Shown here: positions 27,301 through 35,848 of the stretch, piece after piece
Layout: each line of letters opens with the position of its first letter
Numbering within the stretch: the stretch's first letter is position 1
Source: Saprospira grandis
GTDB taxonomy: Bacteria > Bacteroidota > Bacteroidia > Chitinophagales > Saprospiraceae
NCBI RefSeq assembly: GCF_027594745.1
Contig: NZ_CP110854.1
Location: 372,001-436,000, forward strand
Reading direction: 5' to 3'
Length of the DNA stretch: 64,000 bases
Program-made: the position numbers and the translations under genes
The notes under the pieces: generated by a model
What the model saw: only the letters and a program-made list of their open reading frames with translations
The model's database searches: none
What the model was told of the DNA's origin: nothing

Positions 27301-30300
27301 AGCAAAAACAGTAGTAAAAACCGTATCCTGATTCTGGCAACCATTGGCATCGGTATAGGCATAGGCTAAAAAGTAAGTCTGAGCTGCCAAAAGAGAGGGA
27401 CTCAAACTGGCTTCTGCCTGCAAAGCAGAACGAATCTGAAAACTGGCCATTGGGAAATTATGGCTATACTGAGCTTGACTTCCAATACTTCCCACAGGAA
27501 AAGCTCTAATATCTACCTCTGCCCCTTGATTACAAAGCGCAGCAGGCAAGCCCGTAATATTGATTATAGGCAAACCATTTAAGATATAGCTCTCTGTGCT
27601 GCTGTTTTGGCAACCATTACTATCCTGTACAAAAAACTGAATCTGCTGCAAACCAAAACCTGCTTGCTGAGCCGCTAAAGCAGGAGAAAAAATACCCAAA
27701 CTACTATCCTGTATACCTGCAGCTTGAAAATAAGCTTGGGCATACTGTTGCATTTGTACCCTATTAGACAAAGTATCTGCTTCTGCATCTACACAATAGG
27801 CCGAAGCCAAACTGAATTGTGCTTGAGGCAATGGATTGACCAAGGTCTGCACTTGATTTTGGCCCTGACAACCTCGACTATCTACAAAGCTGTAAGTAAG
27901 CGCTATTGGCTGTAAAATACCCGCTGTATTTGCCGCTTGCTGAGCAGAAAAGCGAAATTGGCCATTGATAAAATTGACTCCAGCCCCCGTAAATGTAGCC
28001 TGCTCATTGGGTCCAGCCTGTGGCTGCCCTTGCAAAACAAAAGATGGCTCGGTCAAGCAATACTGACTATCCAACTGCAAAATCTGCGGCTGAGGCACAG
28101 AATCTATTTGGACCAATTGCATGATTTCACGCTGGCATCCGTACTGATTTGTCCGACTATAATAAACGGTATCTTCAGGGGCTGCAGCCAATTGAGGCCG
28201 ATAGACATTATTGGTCAAAGCTCTCCCCCAAAACTGCCCCTGCCCCAAATTGCCCGAACGATCGCCCCCCTGCAATAAAACAGCTGAAGCATTGGCACAG
28301 TAAGCAGGAGCTAAGTTTAGTATTTCTGGAGTAGGCAGAGGATAAATAGATAAGGCTAAAGTATCCGTAGCCCGACAGCCCAAACTATCACTATAGCTAT
28401 ACCAAAGCTGTACCCCACCCGAAGCCGCTGCACTATCTAGTAAGTAGGCCTGATTGGGATGAAATAAGCTATCGCCTAAAATAGTTGGACCAAAATACTG
28501 CCCACCAAAAGGCTGCCCCACTAAAGCAACAGCCGTATCATTGGCGCAAAAGTCCTGCGATCCCGCCAAAGTTTGCAAACGAACTACAGGCGCAGCCTGT
28601 ACCCGAAAACTTTTATCTATACGGTGCTCACAAGCCGCCAAATCTGTAAAAATATAACTGATCGTATGCTGCCCCGTATCGGCCAAAACAGGCGAAAAAG
28701 TATTGGCCAATGGCGCCGGCTGACCATTATTTAAATAGCCCATACCTGGCCCAACAAACTGAGCAGATAAACCCATATTGGCCGTAGGATAAGCATTCAA
28801 ATAGACCTCTTGGCTATTTTCACAATAGGTATTATTAGTTTGTGGACCAGTAAAATCTAAACGCAAGGGCGCAATCACCTTAAAGGTGTCTTCCTGCAAA
28901 CCCGACTGACAACCATAGTATTTATTGTACTCATAACGAACAATATATTCTCGATCTACGCTGTCCTGAAAGTAGGGCTCCCCCGAAATATCGATGATGT
29001 CATCCACTAAGCTAATTCCTGTAGCTCCACCCAAACGTCGAATACTCACTCTAGAAAAGCCGGTTTCATAAGCAGGCTGTACCGCCAAGGGAAAAGCCTG
29101 CTGGTTATAACAATAAGTAGGGTCTAGTAAGCTATCGATGATCCCAATATTGGCCACATCCACAAATTCTACATACTGTATAGCCGCAAAATAACTGCTA
29201 TCATATGTTGGTTGCCGACTCGTATCCAAGGCCGTCCCCTCCTCATTAAAATATTGCCGCTCTTCTATGCTCCTAAATAACATGGCCACATAACAAGAAC
29301 TGTCATTCGAGGAGGCCAAAAAGTTGTTAATCGCCCCCATATTCAAATAGAAATCCTCGGGTTGCCCATTGTAGGCATTAGGCGCATTTATAGCTCCAGC
29401 AATAGGTGCTCTTCCAGACAAAATATCATTTAAACTAAGGGCGCCTTGGTCCGAATAAGCCGCCACGCTAATCAACTCATTGCGCTTACGGCTGCGTAAG
29501 ACACTAGGTACATTCTGACAATCGTAAATAACAGCCCCTGTACTCCGATTAACCAAAGTGCCGCCAGAAGATGCACTAATTTGCACACAATTTCGCCGCA
29601 AAATAGTGTCTCTAGACCAATCCGAATAGGCAAACAAACTATCCCGATGAAAAACAACTGTATCTGCCCCCGTACAAATTACGCTGGGCAAATCCGGAAT
29701 ACTAGCTTCAGGCTGAATAAATAAGTTTAACTCTATTTCTGCCTCACAAGCCGATGACCCTAAGGTTAGATTTACGGGATATTCTCCACTGCCCGACAAA
29801 TGGACCAAAAAGGAGTCCGTATTCCCATAAGTCTGTACATAGGTTCCCGAAAAACTGCTGTCCAAATCGCTAAAATAAGCAGTTTGTGGCGCTGGACGAA
29901 GGTCCTGCAAAATATCTCCTAAAGCAATATTATTTCCCACTAATTGAGGAGGCAAAAAAGCCGAACTCAAGCGATTGTCTATAATCGGATATTCTACAGC
30001 TAAACGAATACTGTCCGAACAAAACTGCTGATTACTGTAGGTCGGCAAATAACTGTAAGTCAATCGAATATTAGCTCGACCGTAATTTAAGTCCGGATCC
30101 GAAAAAATAAATTCATCGGCCTTTAAGGTGTCTCCATCTACCAAAGCAAAATTGGGCTGCCAACTGCCCGACCGCCCGCCTAGGGTGTCCAATTGCTCCG
30201 CAGAAAAGGTCCCGCCCGAGGGCTGAGCATAAATCAATAAGCGGTCATTGGCACAAATAGGTGTCTTTAATGGACTAAAGGCCAAGTTAATGTCAGGCAT

Positions 30301-31401
30301 CAAGATAGACGAAGCTTGCATCAAATGCTGACCAATACTATCTAATAAATAGATGCTGGCCGATCGCCAATCAGACTCAGCTTTGCAGCGAATAGACTGC
30401 TGCTGCAAATGCAGACTATTTAAGTCTATGATTATTGTATCCCCATTAAGTTGCCGCAATAAAATCTGGGCCGGAACCGCCCGCAAATTGGCCCAATAAA
30501 AGCGCAAACTATCCCCCACACAGGCCTCTCCTACTGCCGCCCCAATTTCTAAATTTTGCCAAGCAAAGCTGGGGGCAGGAGCCACCCTAAGCAGGCTGTC
30601 GTAACTATAGCGGCAGCCTGCTTTTTCTATATAGAGCAGCAGGCTATCTTGGCCGGCCCATTGCGGATAATAATAGTCTTGTTGCAAGAGGCCCAAGGGC
30701 TGCTGCCCCAATTGCAATTGGCTCTGCCAGCCCGTATCTAGCAAGCTATAAAGCGCTGGAGTATAGAGCGAATCATCGCCTAGGGCGTAGCTAGTAGGCA
30801 GTTGCCAGCCCCCAAAGGGCGATTGATAATTGGGGAGGACTCGGCCGATAGAGTCGCGGCCCCCGCAGCTTTCCCAAGAAAGCCAAAGCTGAAGCTGGGG
30901 ACTGCTGCTGGGCAAAGAAAGCAAAAAACTATCCTGATGAAAGCCCGGACCCGCATGGGGCAGCAGGCGGTTTTCTAAAAGCTGACTGCCCGCATAAAGC
31001 CGCAGGCGGAGGTCGGGCAGACTGTCGGCCAAGGCATAGCTATAGCGAAAAAAAGGCGGCTGCTGAGCCCGAGCATCTAACTGACAAAGCGGCCCAAAAA
31101 ACAACTGACTAGGCGGCTGCCGTCTGGTCAAGAGCTCAAAAAATAGGGGCTGGCCCAAACTATCTATATATAAATAGGCGCCCGGCTGATGCAACTGCAA
31201 ACTATCGGCCCCCAAAGCAGGCGCACTGCCCAAATGCTGGCCCTGAAAATATAAACTCCCCCCCGCAGGAAGAACAAACAATACACTGCCCTGACAAAGC
31301 CGATAACTGTCCCCCGAAACAGGAAGCGCCCCCGCTGGCCAAGCCTGCCCCCAAAGTCCCAAGGGCAAGAGAAACAAGAAATACAGTAAATAATTACGCA
31401 T
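24379..31401 (-). CDS. Giant secreted protein with T9SS type A sorting domain
   Basis: About 2340 residues from ATG 31401 (MRNYLLYFLFLLPLGLWGQ, a clear signal peptide; the frame extends to 31443 but that would bury it). The first roughly 1900 residues are a chain of Ig-like beta modules, each with paired cysteines and phrases such as YCENSQEVYL, FCANDTAVAL and YCVDAEADTL about 80 residues apart, typical of gliding or adhesin proteins. Then comes a MAM- or jelly-roll-like domain (YAEDFNQDDGQWLAE to about 150 residues on). The last about 80 residues are the type A T9SS sorting domain: LSLFPNPNIGQF, LYSLLGQTIATG and GTYILRLQIGDWLLQKKVV. It should cross the outer membrane by T9SS and be surface-attached. 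Exact ligand unknown. Confidence 0.85.
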   Translation of the reverse strand: MRNYLLYFLFLLPLGLWGQAWPAGALPVSGDSYRLCQGSVLFVLPAGGSLYFQGQHLGSAPALGADSLQLHQPGAYLYIDSLGQPLFFELLTRRQPPSQLFFGPLCQLDARAQQPPFFRYSYALADSLPDLRLRLYAGSQLLENRLLPHAGPGFHQDSFLLSLPSSSPQLQLWLSWESCGGRDSIGRVLPNYQSPFGGWQLPTSYALGDDSLYTPALYSLLDTGWQSQLQLGQQPLGLLQQDYYYPQWAGQDSLLLYIEKAGCRYSYDSLLRVAPAPSFAWQNLEIGAAVGEACVGDSLRFYWANLRAVPAQILLRQLNGDTIIIDLNSLHLQQQSIRCKAESDWRSASIYLLDSIGQHLMQASSILMPDINLAFSPLKTPICANDRLLIYAQPSGGTFSAEQLDTLGGRSGSWQPNFALVDGDTLKADEFIFSDPDLNYGRANIRLTYSYLPTYSNQQFCSDSIRLAVEYPIIDNRLSSAFLPPQLVGNNIALGDILQDLRPAPQTAYFSDLDSSFSGTYVQTYGNTDSFLVHLSGSGEYPVNLTLGSSACEAEIELNLFIQPEASIPDLPSVICTGADTVVFHRDSLFAYSDWSRDTILRRNCVQISASSGGTLVNRSTGAVIYDCQNVPSVLRSRKRNELISVAAYSDQGALSLNDILSGRAPIAGAINAPNAYNGQPEDFYLNMGAINNFLASSNDSSCYVAMLFRSIEERQYFNEEGTALDTSRQPTYDSSYFAAIQYVEFVDVANIGIIDSLLDPTYCYNQQAFPLAVQPAYETGFSRVSIRRLGGATGISLVDDIIDISGEPYFQDSVDREYIVRYEYNKYYGCQSGLQEDTFKVIAPLRLDFTGPQTNNTYCENSQEVYLNAYPTANMGLSAQFVGPGMGYLNNGQPAPLANTFSPVLADTGQHTISYIFTDLAACEHRIDKSFRVQAAPVVRLQTLAGSQDFCANDTAVALVGQPFGGQYFGPTILGDSLFHPNQAYLLDSAAASGGVQLWYSYSDSLGCRATDTLALSIYPLPTPEILNLAPAYCANASAVLLQGGDRSGNLGQGQFWGRALTNNVYRPQLAAAPEDTVYYSRTNQYGCQREIMQLVQIDSVPQPQILQLDSQYCLTEPSFVLQGQPQAGPNEQATFTGAGVNFINGQFRFSAQQAANTAGILQPIALTYSFVDSRGCQGQNQVQTLVNPLPQAQFSLASAYCVDAEADTLSNRVQMQQYAQAYFQAAGIQDSSLGIFSPALAAQQAGFGLQQIQFFVQDSNGCQNSSTESYILNGLPIINITGLPAALCNQGAEVDIRAFPVGSIGSQAQYSHNFPMASFQIRSALQAEASLSPSLLAAQTYFLAYAYTDANGCQNQDTVFTTVFARPQAQIQGLDTSYCEQEDSIYMQGNSIYGEFSGPGVLQNSNIFIPARAAAGNHLISYLVEELHLFPTAQDSLICSDLAQAQVQVRPKPRPSLLQPTANSSFCLTSPSEQLIGGIQNTALLLDASYTGNGLRPEYLQRVDTMTVNGQTVNVIVLDTIYHFDPALAGVGLHELQFSASNVFGCLDSVSHLVQVLATPSPSFALDSQFCESAPRQILSASPAGGIFFLNGDTLLQNEYQPNSLYPQQPLSQNQQDTLVYLVSNSSCEASDTQFVTVFPNPQVSFSLDQNVDAFCLGQNDSLLLLPQPLGGQFYGNGVAFGQSLFLAENAGLGEHIIRYEYTDSQGCQGIFWDSLRVYSQPRLALDASGGCLNDAYLFWNNGPLGLGGLFQNQVFDSISQAYWQIGGGAPIAASLSAPFELDSLSYQFTQAGSYWASLTIENQGVCLAKDSILIQASPNVQPTAQLPYAEDFNQDDGQWLAESQAGYPDSLWEWGLAQGQRINSLQDSAHLSLWASRLSAPYPANQSAWVYSPCFDLSLLDRPMLSLDIFDDTDAGNDGTVIEFYDPQLALWRPLGDLGQGLNWYNEDIIAGRPGEQQLAPRGWSGSGTGWQTARYALDSFRQQSFRFRIAFGALGVSPTAYEGFAFDNIFLGNRRKKVLLEYFSNLGQADLGAAYTHLNQLVYHPPLVHDLVLIQYNTDFPSYDPFYAQNMADPSARLLFYGLSEAGKLVLNGRRFSQSAPLALQLQAMDLEKDRLADPLIDIEGQSFIRANEIELQLSLDALGNWQQANLKLYVALVEDSLFYDNGQPLHAFVRKLLPDAAGTELPENLSAGQSLNYSFSQPLSPDWQPQQLQWVAFVQEQTADSSFIHQVYSNRDISIYLGQEEAPEEAVAPQLSLFPNPNIGQFQLLLEQPALQAGSWQLYSLLGQTIATGSWAQGQKEQQIRMPQTALAGTYILRLQIGDWLLQKKVVFKGY

Positions 31402-31430
31402 AAATTGAGGTTTTAACTTTAAACATATAC

Positions 31431-31461
31431 CTAAGTTATGCAACTCTATCTATTAACGCAA
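31431..31461 (-). promoter_or_regulatory. Candidate promoter of the giant type A gene
   Basis: On the minus strand, TTG (31459-31461) is followed after 20 nt by TAACTTAG (31431-31438), one mismatch from TAnnTTTG, about 30 nt before the ATG at 31401. This spacing fits the Bacteroidetes sigma factor. Confidence 0.35.
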
Positions 31462-32011
31462 GTATTTTGTATTTTTTATGGTTATTTTTTGGGGCCTCCG
31501 CTGCGGCTTCGCCTTGCGGCGGTTACTCCCTTCGGTCGTCGAACTGCGAACTAAAGTTCTTGTTGTCGTTTCAGGGCTCGCTGCTATTTTGGGGCCTCCC
31601 GCCTTCGGCGGGCGCTACGTTTCGCAGCTCGCTATTCGCTCGGCCCTGCGCGGGCTGCGCCCGCTGGGTCTGGCCTAAGGGCCACTGCTACACATCGCTA
31701 GGCCGCTCAACGGAGGGGCTAGCGTTTGGGCTTGCGGCTGCGGCCGCAGGGCCTTTTGGTCCTTTAGGGCTGGGTCTTGGTCGTTATTTAAGGCTGAAGG
31801 CTTTGAACTTCCTTAAAAATTGCGTTTTTTACTTGCGTCTAGCAGGCGGCGAAGCCGCCGCAGGCTGAGGGATGGACAGCAGTGGCCCGCAGGGCCAGAC
31901 CGAGGCGCTTTGCGCCGAAGGGCCGAGCGAATAGCGAGCTGCGACACAGCCCGACCCAGCCGCAGGCTGGGGCAGCCCCAAAAAAACATTAGCAATCCTC
32001 TACTTTAGTTT
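31462..32011. repeat. Inverted pair of GC-rich elements E11 and E12
   Basis: E11 (31489-31760) opens with GGGGCCTCCGCTGCGG next to the minus-strand giant gene and carries the GAAC-TAAA-GTTC hairpin (31548-31559). E12 (about 31845-31985) closes with GGGGCAGCCCC next to the plus-strand permease gene. The GGGGCC ends point outward to the two divergent genes. No gene is supported in this block. Confidence 0.75.
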
Positions 32012-33472
32012 ATGAACATATTTAAGATTTCTTGGAAGAGTCTATTGAGCCGCCCATTGAATACGGGCCTGAGCTTGGTTTTGGTGGCCCTGGGCGTAGG
32101 GCTAAGCAGTTTGCTGCTGCTGCTTAACCAGCAGATGGAAGAGCGACTGTATAAGAATATTGAGGGCATCAATATGGTGGTGGGGGCCAAAGGGAGCCCG
32201 CTGCAAATGATCTTGTCTTCGGTTTATCATATTGATGTGCCCACGGGAAATATTCCCTTGGCCAAGGTCCGTTGGATGAAAAAAAACCCCTTTATTGAGG
32301 CGGCCATCCCCCTGGCCCTAGGCGATAGCTATGAAGGGTTTCGGATTGTGGGGACCGACGAGCAACTGGGCCAACATTATAAAGCCCAATTGGCCGAAGG
32401 AAAGCTATTTAGCCAAGATTTGGAGGTGACCCTAGGCGCCAAAGTGGCCAAAAAACTAGGGCTCAAAATTGGCGATACCTTTTTTGGGGCCCATGGTCTA
32501 GAAAGCGAAAGCATACACGTTCATGAAAATGCCGCTTATACCGTAGTGGGCATTTTTAAGGCCAATCAAACCGTTTTGGACCAGCTCATTTTGACCAATG
32601 TGGCCTCCGTTTGGCGGGTGCATGAAAGCCATGATCATGAGCATGAAGAAGGTGAAGAACACAGCCATGAAGGGCACGATCATGGGGAAGCCGAGCATAA
32701 TCATGAGGAACATGAGCACAGCCATGAAGGACATGATCATGGGGAAGCCGAGCATAATCATGAAGAGCATGATCACAGCCATAAAGGACACGATCATGGG
32801 GAAGCCGAGCATAATCATGAGGCGCACGAACACAGCCATGAAGGACACGATCATGGACATGAGCATACGGCAGAACTGGCCCCTATTTCAGAAGAGGGCA
32901 AAGAAATCACGGCCGTATTGATTCGCTACGCCAAAGATTCGGAGGGGAAAACCTCGGCCATGGCCTCTACCATGTTGCCTAAAATCATTGATGAAACCGA
33001 AGGTTTGGAAGAGCTCGGTTATGCTGTACCCGCCTTTGAATTGCGTCGTTTGATGGACAATATGGGGATGGGTGCGCAGCTGCTTTACTATTTGGCGGCC
33101 ATCATCATTATTATTTCGGCCTTGAGCATGTTTATCTCTTTATACAACTCGATCAAGGAGCGCAAATATGAATTGGCCTTAATGCGCAGCATGGGCGCTT
33201 CGGCGGGGCAGCTATTGGTCATGCTTTTGTTAGAGGGGATTTTGGTGGCCCTATTTGGGGCCCTCTTTGGCCTCTTGATTAGTCATTTAGGCATGGGTAT
33301 TTTGGCGGGTTACATAGAAGAAACCTACCGCTATAGTGTAGACCCTTGGCGCATCTTGGCGGGAGAAACTTGGCTCTTTTTTGCCGTTTTGGGCTTGGGG
33401 ATTTTGGCCAGTATTATTCCGGCCATACAAGCCTACAGTCAAGATATTTCTAAGACCTTATCGGAAAACTAG
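32012..33472 (+). CDS. FtsX/MacB-like permease with His-rich loop
   Basis: This 486-residue membrane protein has the FtsX-like permease layout: one N-terminal helix (TGLSLVLVALGVGLSSLLLL), a large extracytoplasmic domain, then three C-terminal helices (LLYYLAAIIIIISALSMF; LLVMLLLEGILVALFGALF; WLFFAVLGLGILASII) with the family's ERKYELALMRSMGAS loop. Residues about 205-290 are an insertion of near-perfect 19-residue repeats (HSHEGHDHGEAEHNHEEHE), very rich in His, Asp and Glu and likely to bind zinc, nickel or copper. No ABC ATPase gene is adjacent, although this family needs one. recF begins at the very next base after its stop. Confidence 0.85.
   Translation: MNIFKISWKSLLSRPLNTGLSLVLVALGVGLSSLLLLLNQQMEERLYKNIEGINMVVGAKGSPLQMILSSVYHIDVPTGNIPLAKVRWMKKNPFIEAAIPLALGDSYEGFRIVGTDEQLGQHYKAQLAEGKLFSQDLEVTLGAKVAKKLGLKIGDTFFGAHGLESESIHVHENAAYTVVGIFKANQTVLDQLILTNVASVWRVHESHDHEHEEGEEHSHEGHDHGEAEHNHEEHEHSHEGHDHGEAEHNHEEHDHSHKGHDHGEAEHNHEAHEHSHEGHDHGHEHTAELAPISEEGKEITAVLIRYAKDSEGKTSAMASTMLPKIIDETEGLEELGYAVPAFELRRLMDNMGMGAQLLYYLAAIIIIISALSMFISLYNSIKERKYELALMRSMGASAGQLLVMLLLEGILVALFGALFGLLISHLGMGILAGYIEETYRYSVDPWRILAGETWLFFAVLGLGILASIIPAIQAYSQDISKTLSEN
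32662..32886 (+). repeat. 57-bp tandem repeat coding the His-rich loop
   Basis: CAGCCATGAAGG-type units begin at 32662, 32719, 32776 and 32833, exactly 57 bp apart, giving about 3.7 copies. As 57 is a multiple of 3, copy-number change would alter the length of the metal-binding loop without breaking the frame. Confidence 0.85.
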
Positions 33473-34591
33473 ATGCGTAGCCAACAGCTCAAAGCCCTGC
33501 GCTTGCAGGGCTTTAAAAATTATAGGGATAGTCAATTTGAATTTTCGCCCAAGCTAAATTGTATTTTGGGCCAAAACGGCATGGGCAAAACCAACTTGCT
33601 GGATGCCATACATTTGTTGTGTTTGGGCAAAAGCAACTTTGTGAGTAGAGACCGTTATTTGATTGGTTTTGAAGCAGATTTTTTTCGCCTACAAGCCCAA
33701 TTTGAGCGAGGAGAAGAAAGCGAAGAAATTGTGGTGAAGGCGGCCAAGGGCAAGCGAAAAACATTTGAGCGCAACCGACTGCCCTATGAGCGTTTGGCCG
33801 ATCATGTTGGGCGTTATCCTTTGGTCATTATTGCCCCCGACGACAATAAACTCATCTTGGAGGGCAGCGAATTAAGGCGTCGTTTTATGGACCTGAGTTT
33901 GAGTCAGGAGTCGCCGAACTATCTGCATCAATTGATGCAATACAACAAGCTCATCAAGCAAAGAAATGCCCTACTCAAATCGGTAGATTATCCGGCCCAG
34001 CCCGACCCCATTTTGCTCGACAGCTATGACCAGCAGTTATTGGAGCCAGCTCAGGCCATTGTTTCGGCCCGAAAAAAATTTATTGAGGAATTACAGCCCG
34101 TTTTTCAGCAAGTTTATGCGCAATTATCTAAGGGACAAGAAGAAGTAAGTTTGCGCTATAGCTCTCCCCTTTTGGAGCAGAATTTTGCGGAGCTATTGCG
34201 AGAAAATCGGCGCAAGGACATACAGTTTCAGCGCTCGACGGTAGGGCCACATAAGGATGATTTAGTCTTTGGGATGAAGGGGCAGACCCTCAAGCAATTT
34301 GCCTCTCAGGGGCAGCTCAAGTCCTATTTATTGGCCCTTAAACTGGCCCAATATCAGGCCCTAAAGGACAGTAGCCAAAAGCTGCCTATTCTATTACTCG
34401 ACGATATTTTTGATAAGCTAGATGCGCAGCGGTTGGGCCAATTGCTCGAGCTCTTAATGGGCCCGGCCTTTGGGCAGGTCTTCATTAGCGACGCCCATGA
34501 AAACCGCCTGCTAGAGCTGCTGCAAAAGCTGCCTAAAGCAGTCGATTTCAAGCTGTTTTTGATTGAGAATGGGGCCATAAAAGCAGGCTAA
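33473..34591 (+). CDS. recF: DNA repair protein RecF
   Basis: This 372-residue SMC-like ATPase loads RecA at single-strand gaps with RecO and RecR. Walker A is GQNGMGKT at residues 33-40. The ABC-type signature region reads FASQGQLKSYLLALKLAQ and the Walker B LLLDDIFDKLD lies near residue 310; the RecF-typical N-terminus LRLQGFKNYRDSQFEFSP is clear. ATG follows the permease stop TAG with no gap, so translation is probably coupled. The gene is away from dnaA/dnaN here, as is common in Bacteroidetes. Confidence 0.93.
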   Translation: MRSQQLKALRLQGFKNYRDSQFEFSPKLNCILGQNGMGKTNLLDAIHLLCLGKSNFVSRDRYLIGFEADFFRLQAQFERGEESEEIVVKAAKGKRKTFERNRLPYERLADHVGRYPLVIIAPDDNKLILEGSELRRRFMDLSLSQESPNYLHQLMQYNKLIKQRNALLKSVDYPAQPDPILLDSYDQQLLEPAQAIVSARKKFIEELQPVFQQVYAQLSKGQEEVSLRYSSPLLEQNFAELLRENRRKDIQFQRSTVGPHKDDLVFGMKGQTLKQFASQGQLKSYLLALKLAQYQALKDSSQKLPILLLDDIFDKLDAQRLGQLLELLMGPAFGQVFISDAHENRLLELLQKLPKAVDFKLFLIENGAIKAG

Positions 34592-34594
34592 GAT

Positions 34595-35413
34595 CTACCA
34601 ATCTCCACTAGCCCCGCCCCCGCCAAAACTTCCGCCACCAAAACTGCTGTCCGAATAATCGGAATAGTCAGAATAGTCGGAGTAATCCGAATAATCGCTA
34701 TAGCTAGAGGAGGAAGAATAGGAAGAACCCTTAGAAGAGGAACCATAATTTCGGTCTCTACTGTCCGAGCGCTTACCTTTGGCTCCAAAATAAACCAGAA
34801 TCAAGGTCAATAGCCCCAAGGCCCCAAAAATCAGGCTACTATAGAGGCGTTCTCTTTGCCGAAGCCGTTTGTGCATGGCTTCATTCTCCTTAGCATATTC
34901 TAGGTCTTTGGCCCGTTTTTCTTTTTGCAAAAAATGCTTTTCTACCGAGGAGACAATGGCTAGGCTTCCATCATAAATTGCATCGTAGTAGGCGGCTTCT
35001 TGTAGTTTGGGCACAATTTGTTTATCAATAATTCTTTTGGCGGCTAGGTCGGTAATTTGGCCCTCCATACCATAGCCCAACTCAATGCGGACCTTTCGCT
35101 CGGCTCGGCTGAGCAGCAGCAAAACCCCATTATTCCAGTCTTTTTCGCCAATGCCCCAGCTTTCGGCTAGGCCTTGGGCATACTGTTCTACGCTTTGGCC
35201 GCCCAAATCGGGAACCGTGACCACTACAAGCTGAACTTGGCCCTTTTCTCGGTATTGATTGAGCAAGACCCTAGACAAATTGAGCTCCTCTTCTTCTGTC
35301 AAAAAATCGCCTAAATCTGTCACATAAGCAATGGGATCTGGGGCGGCGGGATATTGAGCCGAAAGGCTGGCCGAAAAAAGGAGGAAGAATAGGAGTAGGC
35401 GAAAAGTGGACAT
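34595..35413 (-). CDS. TPM-domain membrane protein (YgcG family)
   Basis: This 272-residue protein has a signal peptide (LLLFFLLFSASLSAQ), a TPM domain (about residues 28-160: VTDLGDFLTEEEELNLSRVL, QLVVVTVPDLGGQSVEQYA, WNNGVLLLLSRAERKVRIELGYG), then a membrane helix (LIFGALGLLTLILVYFGA). The low-complexity tail has repeated SDY units and ends SFGGGSFGGGGASGDW, the typical TPM-protein terminus. TPM domains are acid-phosphatase-like or chaperone-like; some act in photosystem repair, but the bacterial role is poorly defined. It converges with recF, only 3 nt away. Confidence 0.85.
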   Translation of the reverse strand: MSTFRLLLFFLLFSASLSAQYPAAPDPIAYVTDLGDFLTEEEELNLSRVLLNQYREKGQVQLVVVTVPDLGGQSVEQYAQGLAESWGIGEKDWNNGVLLLLSRAERKVRIELGYGMEGQITDLAAKRIIDKQIVPKLQEAAYYDAIYDGSLAIVSSVEKHFLQKEKRAKDLEYAKENEAMHKRLRQRERLYSSLIFGALGLLTLILVYFGAKGKRSDSRDRNYGSSSKGSSYSSSSSYSDYSDYSDYSDYSDYSDSSFGGGSFGGGGASGDW

Positions 35414-35450
35414 AGCAAATTGGTTTTAGCTAAAATACTCAATTGGGCAG

Positions 35451-35493
35451 AAAAAAAGGCCAGTAGCGGAGCTTTCCACTACTGGCCAAAAAA
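35451..35493 (-). terminator. Terminator after the OmpA-like segment
   Basis: GGCCAGTAG (35458-35466) and CTACTGGCC (35479-35487) form a 9-bp stem with T-runs on both strands, placed 20 nt after the OmpA-like stop codon. It ends the PorP/SprF-OmpA transcript. Confidence 0.85.
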
Positions 35494-35512
35494 TTAAGGG
35501 CGTGCCCTTGGC

Positions 35513-35848
35513 TTATTCAGACAGAATGAGGTCTACCCGACGGTCATTGGGGTTTACCTGATCATCGCCTTTTAGGCTGTTGTCTTCTCCCATGGGCAAA
35601 ACCATAATACGCATGGGGTCTAGGCCCAACTTGATCAAATATTTGCGCACCACAATACAGCGCTCATTAGAGAGCTTGAGGTTTTTGGCGGGATCGCCAT
35701 CGGTGCTTGCATTTCCAAAGAGGTAAAGCATAGCTTTGGGCTGATCGGCAAAAACTTGCTTGAGGGCCTCTAGCTTGGCTTTTTCTTCGCCAGTGAGTTG
35801 GGCCTGCCCTTGCTTAAAGTAAATGGAGCCCAGTTTATCATACATCAT
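35513..35848 (-). CDS. OmpA-like peptidoglycan-binding domain (3' part of a split gene)
   Basis: This 111-residue frame contains an OmpA C-terminal domain: LYLFGNASTDGDPAKNLKLSNER then DPMRIMVLPMGEDNS and NPNDRRVDLILSE. Alone it has no signal peptide, although OmpA-like domains must act in the periplasm. Upstream in the same frame the sequence stays coding-like (SDGQNKKDIEELRQAIKAQP) and overlaps the end of the PorP/SprF frame, which is in a different frame (the shift is -1 in the gene's direction). The simplest reading is one gene, PorP/SprF-coiled coil-OmpA, broken by a single-base indel or sequencing error within about 35860-35910. The ATGA overlap could instead allow translational coupling. 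Confidence 0.7.
   Translation of the reverse strand: MMYDKLGSIYFKQGQAQLTGEEKAKLEALKQVFADQPKAMLYLFGNASTDGDPAKNLKLSNERCIVVRKYLIKLGLDPMRIMVLPMGEDNSLKGDDQVNPNDRRVDLILSE

Noticed and set aside
31467..31868. Open frame of 133 codons and its overlapping neighbours
   Set aside because: It consists wholly of GC-rich repeat sequence that gives similar frames at every copy of the element; it has no conserved protein character.
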